Part shown: positions 17,873-26,317 of the stretch, piece by piece
How the letters are laid out: each line of letters begins with the position of its first letter
Position numbering within the stretch: the first letter of the stretch is position 1
Assembly (NCBI RefSeq): GCF_002814235.1
Contig: NZ_PHSU01000016.1
Coordinates: forward strand, 123,982-187,981
Direction: 5' to 3'
From: Pseudomonas sp. QS1027
GTDB lineage: Bacteria; Pseudomonadota; Gammaproteobacteria; Pseudomonadales; Pseudomonadaceae
Length of the DNA: 64,000 nucleotides
The notes under the pieces: model-generated
What the model saw: only the letters and a program-made list of their open reading frames with translations
What the model was told of the DNA's origin: nothing
Database searches by the model: none
Program-made: the position numbers and the translations under genes

Positions 17873-18231
17873 GGTTGTTCTCCACGCCTGGCGTGGCGTT
17901 TGATCAGGGCATTCATCAACACCCCGGCGAATGCCATGGAGATCAGCACCGACAACACCAGCGCACCGGCAATCGCCCAGAAGTCCGCAGCGATCTGTTT
18001 GGCATAGACCATCACCCCCACCGCCGGCGGCACCAGCAACAACGGCAGATAACGCAATAAGCTGGACGCCGCCTCGCTCAGCGGCGCGCTGACTTCACCG
18101 TTCAGCATCAGAAACACCAGCAAGAGCAACAGACCGATAATCGGCCCCGGCAACACCGGCACACACAAATGATTGAGGGCGGTGCCGAGCAACTGAAACA
18201 GCACCAGCCAGGTCAGGCCGCGTAACAACAT
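17869..18231 (-). CDS. lrgA: LrgA/CidA-family membrane protein
   Basis: 120 aa, four predicted membrane segments, CidA/LrgA (holin-like) family: GTALNHLCVPVLPGPIIGLLLLLVFLM and LLVPPAVGVMVYA are typical. First gene of the lrgAB pair. The 163-base gap to the divergent MaoC gene holds the promoters. Role in autolysis versus pyruvate transport cannot be told from sequence. Confidence 0.92.
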   Translation of the reverse strand: MLLRGLTWLVLFQLLGTALNHLCVPVLPGPIIGLLLLLVFLMLNGEVSAPLSEAASSLLRYLPLLLVPPAVGVMVYAKQIAADFWAIAGALVLSVLISMAFAGVLMNALIKRHARRGEQP

Positions 18232-18394
18232 CCGAACTCTCCCCTGAAGATGCCAGCATTATAAGCATGCCCATACACCGCCATTCGCCAAAGGTATGGT
18301 GGCTTGACCGGGCACATGTCCCATGATGATCTACAGTGGTTGCCAAGGGCTGCAACCCGAGGCCCGATAACTCGATAGACCAAGGAGTGTGTCA

Positions 18395-18850
18395 ATGCCC
18401 TATGTACCTGTAGCGCAGCTCAACGATTATGTCGGCAAGGAACTCGGACATTCCGAATGGCTCACCATCGACCAGGCGCGGATCAACCTCTTCGCCGAAG
18501 CCACCGGCGACTATCAGTTCATCCATGTCGACCCGGTCAAGGCCGCGCAAACCCCGTTCGGCAGCACCATCGCCCACGGTTTCCTGTCGCTGTCGCTGAT
18601 TCCAAAACTGATGGAAGACATCTTCATCATGCCCGAAGGCCTGAAGATGGCGGTCAACTACGGCCTGGACAGCGTGCGCTTCATCCAGCCGGTAAAGGTC
18701 GACTCGCGGGTGCGCCTCAAGGTCGCCCTGACCGAGGTCACCGAGAAGAAACCCGGCCAATGGTTGCTCAAAGCCACCGCCACGCTGGAAATCGAAGGCC
18801 AGGAAAAACCCGCTTATATCGCTGAACCCCTGTCACTCTGCTTCGTCTGA
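18395..18850 (+). CDS. MaoC-family (R)-hydratase-like protein
   Basis: 151 aa hot-dog-fold protein with the hydratase-2 motif: FAEATGDYQFIHVDPVKAAQTPFGSTIAHGFLSLSL, carrying the catalytic Asp/His (D-x4-H). Likely an enoyl-CoA hydratase or acyl-thioester-binding protein; the substrate is unknown. I choose the ATG at 18395 because AAGGAG lies seven bases upstream; the GTG two codons earlier would touch that ribosome-binding site. An exact 28-bp palindrome follows the stop. Confidence 0.9.
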   Translation: MPYVPVAQLNDYVGKELGHSEWLTIDQARINLFAEATGDYQFIHVDPVKAAQTPFGSTIAHGFLSLSLIPKLMEDIFIMPEGLKMAVNYGLDSVRFIQPVKVDSRVRLKVALTEVTEKKPGQWLLKATATLEIEGQEKPAYIAEPLSLCFV

Positions 18851-18861
18851 TAACCAGTACT

Positions 18862-18889
18862 CACGAAACAGAGTGCACTCTGTTTCGTG
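18862..18889. repeat. Perfect 28-bp palindrome
   Basis: Arms CACGAAACAGAGTG and CACTCTGTTTCGTG are exact reverse complements with no spacer. As RNA this gives a 12-bp stem with a TGCA loop. It sits 11 bases after the MaoC stop and 64 before the MORN-gene ATG. There is no U-run on either side, so it is not a canonical intrinsic terminator; it could be an operator for the downstream gene. Confidence 0.6.
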
Positions 18890-18952
18890 CAGGACACTGG
18901 ACACGCCATATTGCTACGGCATACTCGGTCCCCTAATTATCCGGATCCCGTT

Positions 18953-20671
18953 ATGCGCCCACTCGTACCCCTTGCTTTGACCCTGCTGCTCACCGCCTGC
19001 GGTGATGGCGAATCGCTACTGCCGCCGGACGCTCGTCTGCCGGACGGCGGTCGCTATCGCGGCGAAGTGGTCAATGGGCTGCTGCAAGGCCAGGGACGCA
19101 TCGACTACCCCAGCGGCAGCTGGTACGCCGGCCAGTTCGACCATGGCCAGTGGCAAGGCGACGGCGAGTGGCATGGCAGCAATGGCGAGGTCTACAAGGG
19201 CCAGTTCCAGCAGGGCCTGTTCCACGGCCAGGGCACCTTGACCGTGCACGACAGCAACTACACCGGCGGCTTCAAGCAGGGCCGGCGCGACGGCGAAGGC
19301 ACGCTCAAAGAAGCCGGCATGACCTACCGTGGCGAATTCAAGGACGACCAGTACTCCGGCCTCGGCCACCTGGAACTGGAAGACGGCAGCCAATACCAGG
19401 GCGAGTTCGCCCACGGCAAGCCCAACGGTGAAGGCCAGCGCAGCGATGCCAACGGCAACCTGTTCACCGGCCACTTCGTCAACGGTCAACTGGAAGGGGT
19501 CGGCACCTTCAACAGCGCCGACGGCGACCAGTATGCCGGCGGCTTCAAGCGCAACCAGCTGAATGGCAAGGGCCGCTACGAAAACGCCGATGGCGATGTC
19601 TGGATCGGTGAGTTCAAGGAAGGCGTGCTCAACGGCAAGGGCCAACTGATCGGCGTCGACGGCAGCCACTATCGCGGCGAGTTCAGCGAGTGGCGCTTCA
19701 ACGGCGAGGGGCATTTGACCCTGGCCGACGGCAGCGTCTACATCGGCGAATTCGCCAGCGACACCTATAACGGCCGTGGCAGCCTGACCCTGGCCGACGG
19801 CACAGTGCAAAGCGGCACCTGGACCAACGGCCAGCGGGTCCGCGATGCCGACGGCAAGCTGCTGCCCGATCTGCTGGAGCTCGGCCTGCTGGCCCAGGGC
19901 CCGCTGCTGGAAAAAGCCCTGGCCGCCGTGCCGGCCTCGACTCCGGCCATCGAACTCTACAGCCTGGTGCTGGCCGGCGACGGCAAGCAAAGCGTCTTCA
20001 TGCGCGAGGCCGATTACGTCAACCAGATGCTCGCCACCCGCTTCGGCGCCTATGGCCAGATCAGCCTGGTGAACCATCGCGACCACCTTGGCGATCGCCC
20101 GATGGCCACCCGCGAGAACCTGCGCCGCGCCGCCCAGACCCTGGCCGAGCGCAGCGGGCCGGAAGACCTGATCTTCATCTACCTGACCAGCCATGGCACC
20201 CATGAACATGAGCTGGTCCTCGATCAGCCGCGCCTGGAACTGGCCGACCTGCCGGCCGACGAACTGGCCTCGGCGCTGGCACCGCTGAAGAACCGCGACA
20301 AGGTCATCGTGATTTCCGCCTGTTACTCCGGCGGTTTCATCCCGGCGCTCAAGGATGAAAGAACCCTGATCATGACCGCGTCCCGCGAAGACCGGGTCTC
20401 CTTCGGTTGCTCCGAGGAGGCGGATTTCACCTATTTCGGTGACGCCCTGTTCGCCCAGGCGCTGAACCAGACCGACGACCTGCAGCAAGCTTTCGCCCTG
20501 GCCAAGGCCCATGTCGCCGAGCGCGAACAGGCGGATAATTTCGAAGCATCGGAACCACAGATCTGGGCCCCCAAGGGTGTGCTGGCACATTGGCAGGCAC
20601 TGCGTAAACAACAGGCACGAAAAGCGTTGCAAAGCGCTTCGCTAGACAGCAAGACTGCCAAGAGCAACTAA
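18953..20671 (+). CDS. MORN-repeat / C13 (caspase-like) peptidase lipoprotein
   Basis: 572 aa from the ATG at 18953 (MRPLVPLALTLLLTAC). The lipobox LLTAC puts the acylated Cys at about residue 16, so it is a membrane-anchored lipoprotein. Residues ~30-290 hold about eleven MORN repeats (Y-x-G-x-F-x2-G-x2-xG-x-G). The C-terminal ~240 residues are a legumain/caspase-type C13 peptidase: His414 in YLTSHGTHEHE and Cys457 in VISACYSGGF form the dyad. Substrate unknown; MORN repeats suggest membrane or partner binding. A long minus-strand open frame over the same bases is a shadow of the repeats. Confidence 0.88.
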   Translation: MRPLVPLALTLLLTACGDGESLLPPDARLPDGGRYRGEVVNGLLQGQGRIDYPSGSWYAGQFDHGQWQGDGEWHGSNGEVYKGQFQQGLFHGQGTLTVHDSNYTGGFKQGRRDGEGTLKEAGMTYRGEFKDDQYSGLGHLELEDGSQYQGEFAHGKPNGEGQRSDANGNLFTGHFVNGQLEGVGTFNSADGDQYAGGFKRNQLNGKGRYENADGDVWIGEFKEGVLNGKGQLIGVDGSHYRGEFSEWRFNGEGHLTLADGSVYIGEFASDTYNGRGSLTLADGTVQSGTWTNGQRVRDADGKLLPDLLELGLLAQGPLLEKALAAVPASTPAIELYSLVLAGDGKQSVFMREADYVNQMLATRFGAYGQISLVNHRDHLGDRPMATRENLRRAAQTLAERSGPEDLIFIYLTSHGTHEHELVLDQPRLELADLPADELASALAPLKNRDKVIVISACYSGGFIPALKDERTLIMTASREDRVSFGCSEEADFTYFGDALFAQALNQTDDLQQAFALAKAHVAEREQADNFEASEPQIWAPKGVLAHWQALRKQQARKALQSASLDSKTAKSN

Positions 20672-20698
20672 GCTGAACTGTATCAAGAGGGGTATTTT

Positions 20699-21340
20699 AT
20701 GTACTTGACGCCTCAGCATATCCTGCTCGCTGGAGCCACCGGTCTGACCGGTGAACATCTACTCGACCGCCTGCTCAACGAGCCGACGGTTACCCGTGTA
20801 CTGGCGCCGTCGCGCCGACCGCTGGCCGAGCATCCGCACCTGGAAAATCCGGTGGGCGATCCAGCGATTTTCCTGCCGCAATTGAGTGGCCGCGTGGACC
20901 TGGCGATCTGCTGCCTGGGCACCACCATCAAGCTGGCGGGTTCCGAGGAAGCGTTTCGTGCCGTGGACCATGACATGGTCGTGGCTTTCGGCAAGCGCGC
21001 GCGGGAAATGGGCGCGCGGCACCTGATCGTGGTCAGTGCCATCGATGCCGATCCGAAGTCCAAGGTGTTCTACAGCCGGGTCAAGGGCGAGATGGAACAG
21101 TCACTGCGAGCGCAGAACTGGCCGCAGTTGACCATCGCCCGACCCTCGTTATTGCTGGGCGAGCGGATCGAGCCGCGCCTGGCGGAACAGTTGGCGGCAC
21201 CGCTGTCGAAGCTGATTCCAGGGAAGTATCGCGGTATCGAAGCCTGCCAGTTGGCGCGAGCGCTGTGGCGCCTGGCGCTGGAAGAGCAGGACGGGGTGCG
21301 GGTTGTCGAGTCGGACGAATTGCGCCGGTTGGGCAAGTAA
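20699..21340 (+). CDS. NAD(P)-binding oxidoreductase, extended/atypical SDR
   Basis: 213 aa Rossmann protein with the nucleotide motif LLAGATGLTGEHLL near the N-terminus, LIVVSAIDADPKSKVFYSRVKGEME in the middle and RPSLLLGERIEPR later. It resembles the small NAD(P)H-binding proteins annotated as semialdehyde-dehydrogenase-like or Htatip2-type. Substrate unknown. GAGGGG 8 bases before the ATG. 27 bases after the MORN lipoprotein; may be co-transcribed. Confidence 0.82.
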   Translation: MYLTPQHILLAGATGLTGEHLLDRLLNEPTVTRVLAPSRRPLAEHPHLENPVGDPAIFLPQLSGRVDLAICCLGTTIKLAGSEEAFRAVDHDMVVAFGKRAREMGARHLIVVSAIDADPKSKVFYSRVKGEMEQSLRAQNWPQLTIARPSLLLGERIEPRLAEQLAAPLSKLIPGKYRGIEACQLARALWRLALEEQDGVRVVESDELRRLGK

Positions 21341-21349
21341 CCTCACCTT

Positions 21350-21508
21350 GCAGGAGCTGGCTTGTCGGGACGCAGCAATGAGGCTCTTGAGTCTTGCGGT
21401 GCCTATCCGGACGCCATCGCCAGCAAGCCGGCTCCTGCAGGGTTGGGCACGAAGATGTTTTTGTGCTGGAACACCGATTTAACCTGTCGGAGCCGGCTTG
21501 CTGGCGAT
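21350..21508. repeat. REPIN plus extra REP copy
   Basis: Between the oxidoreductase and the YceK-like gene lie three REP sequences: GCAGGAGCTGGCTTGTCGGG (21350-21369), an inverted copy CGCCAGCAAGCCGGCTCCTG (21418-21437) and a further direct copy GGAGCCGGCTTGCTGGCGAT (21489-21508). The first two with their spacer form a REPIN related to those at 25935 and 44474. Confidence 0.8.
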
Positions 21509-21529
21509 CCGGGTGCAGGGCACCCGGTT

Positions 21530-21817
21530 CTACAACCCACCCGTCGCCTGATACCCCACGCCCAGCACCGTCAACACCGACAACGGCAACAACAGCGTAT
21601 CCAGCAACGCGCTGGCCGGCAGATCCACCCCGGGATAACTCGGCGCCTCCGCGCCAAAGTGGTCATAAGCGCAACAACCACCCTGCAACGCATACAAATC
21701 CAGGCGCATTCCCGAATACACGATGGGTGCTCCGGTCTTCCCGGCATCCAGGGTCCGCACGGTCGCACAGCCGGCCAGCTGCAGCGCCAGCAACAGGTAC
21801 AGCAGCGACCTACTCAT
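21530..21817 (-). CDS. YceK/YidQ-family lipoprotein
   Basis: 95 aa from the ATG at 21817 (MSRSLLYLLLALQLAGC); GTG one codon earlier is possible. The lipobox LAGC gives a mature lipoprotein starting at Cys. The body (IVYSGMRLDLYALQGGCCAYDHFGAEAPSYPGVDLPASALLDTLLLPLSV) matches the YceK/YidQ (DUF1375) pattern, whose role is unknown. Its start overlaps the 3' end of ubiX. Confidence 0.83.
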   Translation of the reverse strand: MSRSLLYLLLALQLAGCATVRTLDAGKTGAPIVYSGMRLDLYALQGGCCAYDHFGAEAPSYPGVDLPASALLDTLLLPLSVLTVLGVGYQATGGL

Positions 21818-22442
21818 CACTGCTCAAATGATGCTCACCCCAACGTGGCAGCATGTCCTGGGGGATATTCAACAGATTGAGAATCCGCGCCACGACAAAA
21901 TCCACCAGGTCATCGATGGTCTGTGGCTGATGATAAAAGCCCGGCGACGCCGGCAGGATGGTCACCCCCATATTCGACAGCTTGAGCATGTGCTCCAGGT
22001 GAATACTCGAATACGGCGCCTCGCGCGGCACCAGGATCAACTGGCGGCGCTCCTTGAGGGTGACATCCGCCGCCCGCTCGATCAGGTTGTTGCAGGCCCC
22101 CGTGGCAATGGCCGACAAGGTCCCGGTGGAACACGGCACCACCACCATCGCCGCCGGCGCGCCGGAGCCCGAAGCCACCGGCGACATCCAGTCTTCCTTG
22201 CCATACACCCGAATCTGCCCGGCGGCCGCGCCGGTGTACTCGGTGAGAAAAGCCTGCATCATCTGCGGCTTGGGCGGCAGCGCCACGTCGGTCTCGGTGG
22301 CCATCACCAACTGCGCGGCCTTGGAGATCAGGAAGTGCACCTCGCGGTCCTCACGCACCAGGCAATCGAGCAGGCGCAGACCATAGGGCGCGCCGGAAGC
22401 GCCGGTCATCGCCAGGGTGATGCGTTCCGGTCCGTTGTTCAT
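21810..22442 (-). CDS. ubiX: Flavin prenyltransferase UbiX
   Basis: Makes prenylated FMN, the cofactor that UbiD decarboxylases need in ubiquinone synthesis. 210 aa from the ATG at 22442 (MNNGPERITLAMTGASGAPYGLRLLD), which overlaps the mpl stop by four bases; a longer open frame upstream lies inside mpl and is not used. Flavin-binding GASGAP, VVPCSTGTLSAIATG, LVPREAPYSSIHLEHMLKLS and the C-terminal KEGGLTDDL-like region fit the family. Confidence 0.95.
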   Translation of the reverse strand: MNNGPERITLAMTGASGAPYGLRLLDCLVREDREVHFLISKAAQLVMATETDVALPPKPQMMQAFLTEYTGAAAGQIRVYGKEDWMSPVASGSGAPAAMVVVPCSTGTLSAIATGACNNLIERAADVTLKERRQLILVPREAPYSSIHLEHMLKLSNMGVTILPASPGFYHQPQTIDDLVDFVVARILNLLNIPQDMLPRWGEHHLSSDE

Positions 22443-23788
22443 TGCAGCGCCTCGGCCAGTTTGCCGTGCAGGCCGCCAAAGCCGCCGTTGCTCATGATCA
22501 CCACGTGGGTGCCGGGTTTGGCCTGGCTTTTCACCCGTTCGATAATGCCTTCCAGGGAATCGCTGACGATGGACGGTACCGAGCACAACGCCGCGGTGGC
22601 GCCCAGGTCCCAACCGAGATTGGCCGGCGCATACCAGATCACCTGGTCGGCCTGGACCACGCTGTCCGGCAAACCGTCGCGGTGGGCACCGAGCTTCATC
22701 GAGTTGGAGCGCGGCTCGATAATGGCGATCAAGGGCGCATCGCCGATTTTCTTGCGCAGGCCATCCAGGGTGGTGGCAATCGCCGTCGGGTGGTGGGCGA
22801 AGTCGTCATAGATCGTCACCCCGTGGACTTCGGCGACTTTTTCCATCCGCCGCTTCACGCTCTTGAACGCACTGAGGGCGGCAATGCCCATGGCTGGCAC
22901 CACACCGACATGCCGCGCCGCCGCCAGGGTGGCCAGGGCATTGGCAACGTTGTGCTGGCCAGTCAGATCCCACTCGACCACACCTTGGGCCACGCCTTCG
23001 AACATCACTTCAAAGCGCGAGCCATCTTCGCTGAGCAACTTGACCTGCCACTGACCGCCGGCGCCGGTGGTCTGCACCGGGGTCCAGCAGCCCATTTCGA
23101 TCACCCGCTGCAACGCCGGCTCGGTGGTCGGGTGGATCACCAGGCCTTCGCTCGGGATGGTCCGCACCAGATGGTGGAATTGCCGCTCGATCGCCGCCAG
23201 ATCCGGGAAAATATCCGCGTGATCGAATTCCAGGTTATTCAGGATCGCGGTGCGCGGACGGTAGTGGACGAACTTCGAGCGCTTGTCGAAAAAGGCGCTG
23301 TCGTACTCATCGGCTTCGATCACGAAGAACGGCGTGCTGCCCAGGCGGGCCGACACCGAGAAGTTCTGCGGCACGCCGCCGATCAGGAAACCCGGGCTCA
23401 TGCCGGCGTGTTCCAGGACCCAGGCGAGCATGCTGCTGGTGGTGGTCTTGCCATGGGTGCCGGCCACGGCCAGGACCCAGCGGCCTTGCAGCACATGGTC
23501 CGCCAGCCACTGCGGGCCGGACACATAGGGCAGGCCCTTGTTCAAGACGTACTCGACCGCTGGATTGCCACGGGACATGGCATTGCCGATCACCACCAGG
23601 TCCGGGGCCGGATCGAGTTGTGCCGGATCGTAGCCCTGGGTCAGCTCGATGCCCTGGGCCTGGAGCTGGGTACTCATCGGCGGATAGACGTTGGCATCGG
23701 AACCGGTGACGTGATGGCCCAGTTCCTTGGCCAGCACGGCCATCGAACCCATGAACGTACCGCAGATACCCAGAATATGAATGTGCAT
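22439..23788 (-). CDS. mpl: UDP-MurNAc:L-Ala-gamma-D-Glu-meso-DAP ligase
   Basis: Murein-recycling ligase that attaches recovered tripeptide directly to UDP-MurNAc. 449 aa from the ATG at 23788 (MHIHILGICGTFMGSM); the upstream in-frame stretch carries no family sequence. ATP-binding VAGTHGKTTTSSML, the central ADEYDSAFFDKRSKFVHYRP and the C-terminal domain YDDFAHHPTAI are those of Mur ligases. Followed by ubiX with an ATGA overlap. Confidence 0.96.
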   Translation of the reverse strand: MHIHILGICGTFMGSMAVLAKELGHHVTGSDANVYPPMSTQLQAQGIELTQGYDPAQLDPAPDLVVIGNAMSRGNPAVEYVLNKGLPYVSGPQWLADHVLQGRWVLAVAGTHGKTTTSSMLAWVLEHAGMSPGFLIGGVPQNFSVSARLGSTPFFVIEADEYDSAFFDKRSKFVHYRPRTAILNNLEFDHADIFPDLAAIERQFHHLVRTIPSEGLVIHPTTEPALQRVIEMGCWTPVQTTGAGGQWQVKLLSEDGSRFEVMFEGVAQGVVEWDLTGQHNVANALATLAAARHVGVVPAMGIAALSAFKSVKRRMEKVAEVHGVTIYDDFAHHPTAIATTLDGLRKKIGDAPLIAIIEPRSNSMKLGAHRDGLPDSVVQADQVIWYAPANLGWDLGATAALCSVPSIVSDSLEGIIERVKSQAKPGTHVVIMSNGGFGGLHGKLAEALQ

Positions 23789-23863
23789 AGTCGACCTCGT
23801 AAAACGTGGTCGCAGGTTAGCCCAGGGCGGGGGAAATCGCACCTGGTGTTTCTGGCTCAAGGA

Positions 23864-23962
23864 CGCCTTCGCTGGCAAGCCAGGCTCCTACAGTTATGCG
23901 CCATACGCACCATGGCGTTACAACACAAATCCTGTAGGAGCAGGGCTTGCCCGCGAAGGCGT
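23864..23962. repeat. REPIN, type A (CTCCTACAG...CTGTAGGAGCAGGGCTTG)
   Basis: Two inverted REP sequences flank a ~40-base spacer that includes GGCGTTACAACACAAAT. The same pair and a nearly identical spacer recur at 27849-27940, on the other side of the regulator and aldehyde dehydrogenase genes. Occupies most of the 211-base gap between mpl and the sigma-54 activator. Confidence 0.8.
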
Positions 23963-23999
23963 CAGTACAGGCACACTTGTACTCGAGACCGAAGCAGGC

Positions 24000-25916
24000 C
24001 TAGCGAGCGATCCCGTGCTTGCGCAGCTTGCGATACAAGGTGTTGCGACTCACGCCCAACTGCTCCGCCGTGTGGGTCATATGCCAGCGCTGCTGCTCCA
24101 GGGCATTGAGCAAAGCCAGGCGCTCGGCGTCTTCGAGGGGATGTGCGGACGGCTCATCAACCGCCACCGCAACCAGGCTCGGCCGCGCCTGGCGGATCAG
24201 CGTCGGCAGGTCCTCAAGACCGATCCGACCGTCCTCGCACAACGCCGCCAGCGTGCGCAACACCGTCCGCATCTGCCGCACATTGCCCGGCCATTCGAAC
24301 GCCAGCAGCGCCTGGCGCGCGGCCGCGTCGATCAATACGGGCTGCTCGCCGGCCTCCTCCGCCAGCAGGAAATCCAGCAACTGCGACTTGTCGCTGCGCT
24401 CACGCAACGCCGGCAGGCCGACCTCCAGCCCATTGAGCCGGTAGTACAAATCCTCGCGGAAGCTGCCGTCGCCGACCCGCTCCATCAGGTTGCGGTGCGT
24501 GGCGCTGATGATGCGCACATTGACCGCCTCCGGTTCGCCGCCGATGGGCACCACCTGGCGATCCTCCAGCACCCGCAGCAGTCGGGTCTGCAAGGCCAGC
24601 GGCATATCGCCGATCTCATCGAGAAACAGCGTGCCGCCATCGGCCTGTTGCAGCTTGCCGCGCATGCCTTCCTTGCGCGCGCCGGTAAAGCTGCCGCCGC
24701 GATAACCGAACAGTTCGCTTTCGATCAGGCTCTCGGGAATCGCCGCGCAGTTGAGGGCGACAAAGGCCTTCTCGGCGCGCTGGCTGGCCTGGTGCACCGC
24801 CTTGGCGAAGGCCTCCTTGCCCGAGCCGGTTTCGCCGTTGATCAACAACGGTACATCACGCTCGAAAACCCGCAGCGCCCGGCGAAAATCCGTCTGCAAG
24901 GCCGGATCGCCGAGGCAGATGTTGGACAGCTTCGGTCGCTCCAGCGGCATCGGCGTCGCTGCCAACACCTTGGGCACACTGCGTGGCTGGCCACGCAACA
25001 CCGCGAACAGGGCCCGGCCATCACGGGTGCGCAACGGCCAACTGGCGCTGGCCTGGGCACTGGCGCGGCCGAGCAGTTCATCCAGCGAGCAGTCGAAGAA
25101 CGCCTCCACCGGCTGGCCCAGCAAACCGCTGCGCCCCTGCCCCAGCAGGTTCAGGGCACTCTGGTTGACGGCACTGATCCGCCCTTCGCCATCAAACGCC
25201 AGCAACCCTTCGCTGAACAGCCCCACCGACTCGGCCTGCAAATGGAAGCGCAGCAGCCAGTGGTTGTCGTAATGGCGGAGGAAATAGCAGCTCTCGATCA
25301 TCTTCGCCGAGAGGTTGACCAGCGCCATGGTGTGGAACTGACTCTGGCGCGACACGTCCGGGCGGGCCGAAGACACGTCGAGCACCGCCATCAATTCGCC
25401 ATGAGGATCGAAGACCGGGCTGGCGGAACAGGTCAGGCCGGTGTGGCGGCCACGGAAATGTTCATCCTGATGAATGGTCAAAGACTGGCGCTCCACCAGG
25501 CAGGTGCCGATGCCGTTGGTGCCTTCGCAGGCCTCGCTCCAGTCGGCGCCGAGCCAGAGACCGGCGCGCTCGAAGATCTTGCGTTCGGCGGGGGCGGTGA
25601 CGCAGTTGAGGATCACCCCGCGGGCATCGGTGAGCAGCACCGCGTGACCGGCGCCGGAGAGCTGCTGGTGCAGGCTGGTCATTTCATTGCCGGCGATCTG
25701 CAGGACCTGGCGCAGGTGCTCGCGGCTTTCCAGCAGGCGACCATGCTCGAGCACGGTGGGGGCGATGCTCAGCGAGGGGTCGAGGTGATAGTCCTCCAGG
25801 CAGCGCAGCCAGGAGCGGGCGATGGACGGGTCACTGCCGGGGCCACCCGGGTGGGCTTTGCCCTGGGTCACGGTCAGCACCTGCTGGGCATGGCGACTCA
25901 GATGGTTGTTCTGCAT
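24000..25916 (-). CDS. eatR: Sigma-54-dependent activator of ethanolamine catabolism (AcoR type)
   Basis: 638 aa enhancer-binding protein. The N-terminal sensor region (~1-300) has a GAF-like part (LLTDARGVILNCV, GADWSEACEGTNGIGTCL) and a PAS-like part (GLLAFDGEGRISAVNQSALNLL). The AAA+ domain has Walker A GETGSGKEAF (~360), the sigma-54 contact loop GSFTGA (~407, a variant of GAFTGA) and Walker B GGTLFLDEIGDM. A Fis-type HTH closes the protein (TAEQLGVSRNTLYRKLRKHGI). It is divergent from the aldehyde dehydrogenase and its upstream repeats. The role comes from position matching P. aeruginosa PA4021 and from the sigma-54 promoters downstream; the inducer is inferred to be ethanolamine or its product. 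Confidence 0.9.
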   Translation of the reverse strand: MQNNHLSRHAQQVLTVTQGKAHPGGPGSDPSIARSWLRCLEDYHLDPSLSIAPTVLEHGRLLESREHLRQVLQIAGNEMTSLHQQLSGAGHAVLLTDARGVILNCVTAPAERKIFERAGLWLGADWSEACEGTNGIGTCLVERQSLTIHQDEHFRGRHTGLTCSASPVFDPHGELMAVLDVSSARPDVSRQSQFHTMALVNLSAKMIESCYFLRHYDNHWLLRFHLQAESVGLFSEGLLAFDGEGRISAVNQSALNLLGQGRSGLLGQPVEAFFDCSLDELLGRASAQASASWPLRTRDGRALFAVLRGQPRSVPKVLAATPMPLERPKLSNICLGDPALQTDFRRALRVFERDVPLLINGETGSGKEAFAKAVHQASQRAEKAFVALNCAAIPESLIESELFGYRGGSFTGARKEGMRGKLQQADGGTLFLDEIGDMPLALQTRLLRVLEDRQVVPIGGEPEAVNVRIISATHRNLMERVGDGSFREDLYYRLNGLEVGLPALRERSDKSQLLDFLLAEEAGEQPVLIDAAARQALLAFEWPGNVRQMRTVLRTLAALCEDGRIGLEDLPTLIRQARPSLVAVAVDEPSAHPLEDAERLALLNALEQQRWHMTHTAEQLGVSRNTLYRKLRKHGIAR

Positions 25917-25934
25917 TTCTTATTATTCTCCCGA

Positions 25935-26023
25935 CCTGTAGGAGCCGACTTGCTGGCGATGGGGCCAATGAGCCTTGCATCGCCTGATCGGCCGCTATCG
26001 CCAGCAAGCCGGCTCCTACAAGG
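25935..26023. repeat. REPIN, type B (GTAGGAGCCGACTTGCTGGCGAT and inverted partner)
   Basis: REP at 25937-25959 and its inverted copy at 25998-26021 flank a ~38-base spacer (containing GAGCCTTGCATCGCCTG). The same unit appears inverted at 44474-44562. It lies just upstream of the activator's start codon. Confidence 0.82.
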
Positions 26024-26102
26024 TTTCGTGGTGTCCGAAAATATCGTGCACATTCACCTGGATGCCCAGCATCCTCCAGCCACCCACGCAATGCAATCAC
26101 CC

Positions 26103-26174
26103 TGCGACTGGCGAGTCACAGGCTGTGCCAGGAGTGGCACAAACTGTCCCCCTGACTGTGTCACCCCTGTCGCA
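26103..26174. promoter_or_regulatory. Three tandem 7-4-7 inverted repeats: candidate activator (EatR) sites
   Basis: Site 1 TGCGACT-GGCG-AGTCACA (26103-26120), site 2 TGTGCCA-GGAG-TGGCACA (26124-26141, perfect) and site 3 TGTGTCA-CCCC-TGTCGCA (26157-26174) share one architecture and TG...CA ends. Centres are 21 and 33 bases apart, close to two and three helical turns. They lie 65-135 bases upstream of a -24/-12 promoter, the expected place for enhancer sites. Confidence 0.65.
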
Positions 26175-26238
26175 ATACCCCCGCCATCCGTCATCGAACA
26201 CACCTGGCAACCGCTCTGGCGCCCGGTCCACGACGCAC

Positions 26239-26254
26239 TGGCCCGACCTTTGCT
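26239..26254 (+). promoter_or_regulatory. Sigma-54 (-24/-12) promoter of the aldehyde dehydrogenase gene
   Basis: TGGCCC-N5-TTGCT: GG at 26240-26241 and GC at 26252-26253 have the invariant ten bases between them. One mismatch from TGGCAC. Start of transcription would fall near 26265, about 53 bases before the ATG at 26318. Confidence 0.8.
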
Positions 26255-26317
26255 CTACGCTTATCAAGCGCTCAAGCGCGTACTCCCTTATAAGCACAAT
26301 AGCCAAGGAGACACACC

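Noticed and set aside
19016..20632. 538-codon minus-strand frame inside the MORN gene
   Set aside because: Produced by the repeat periodicity of the plus-strand MORN repeats; no recognisable protein family.
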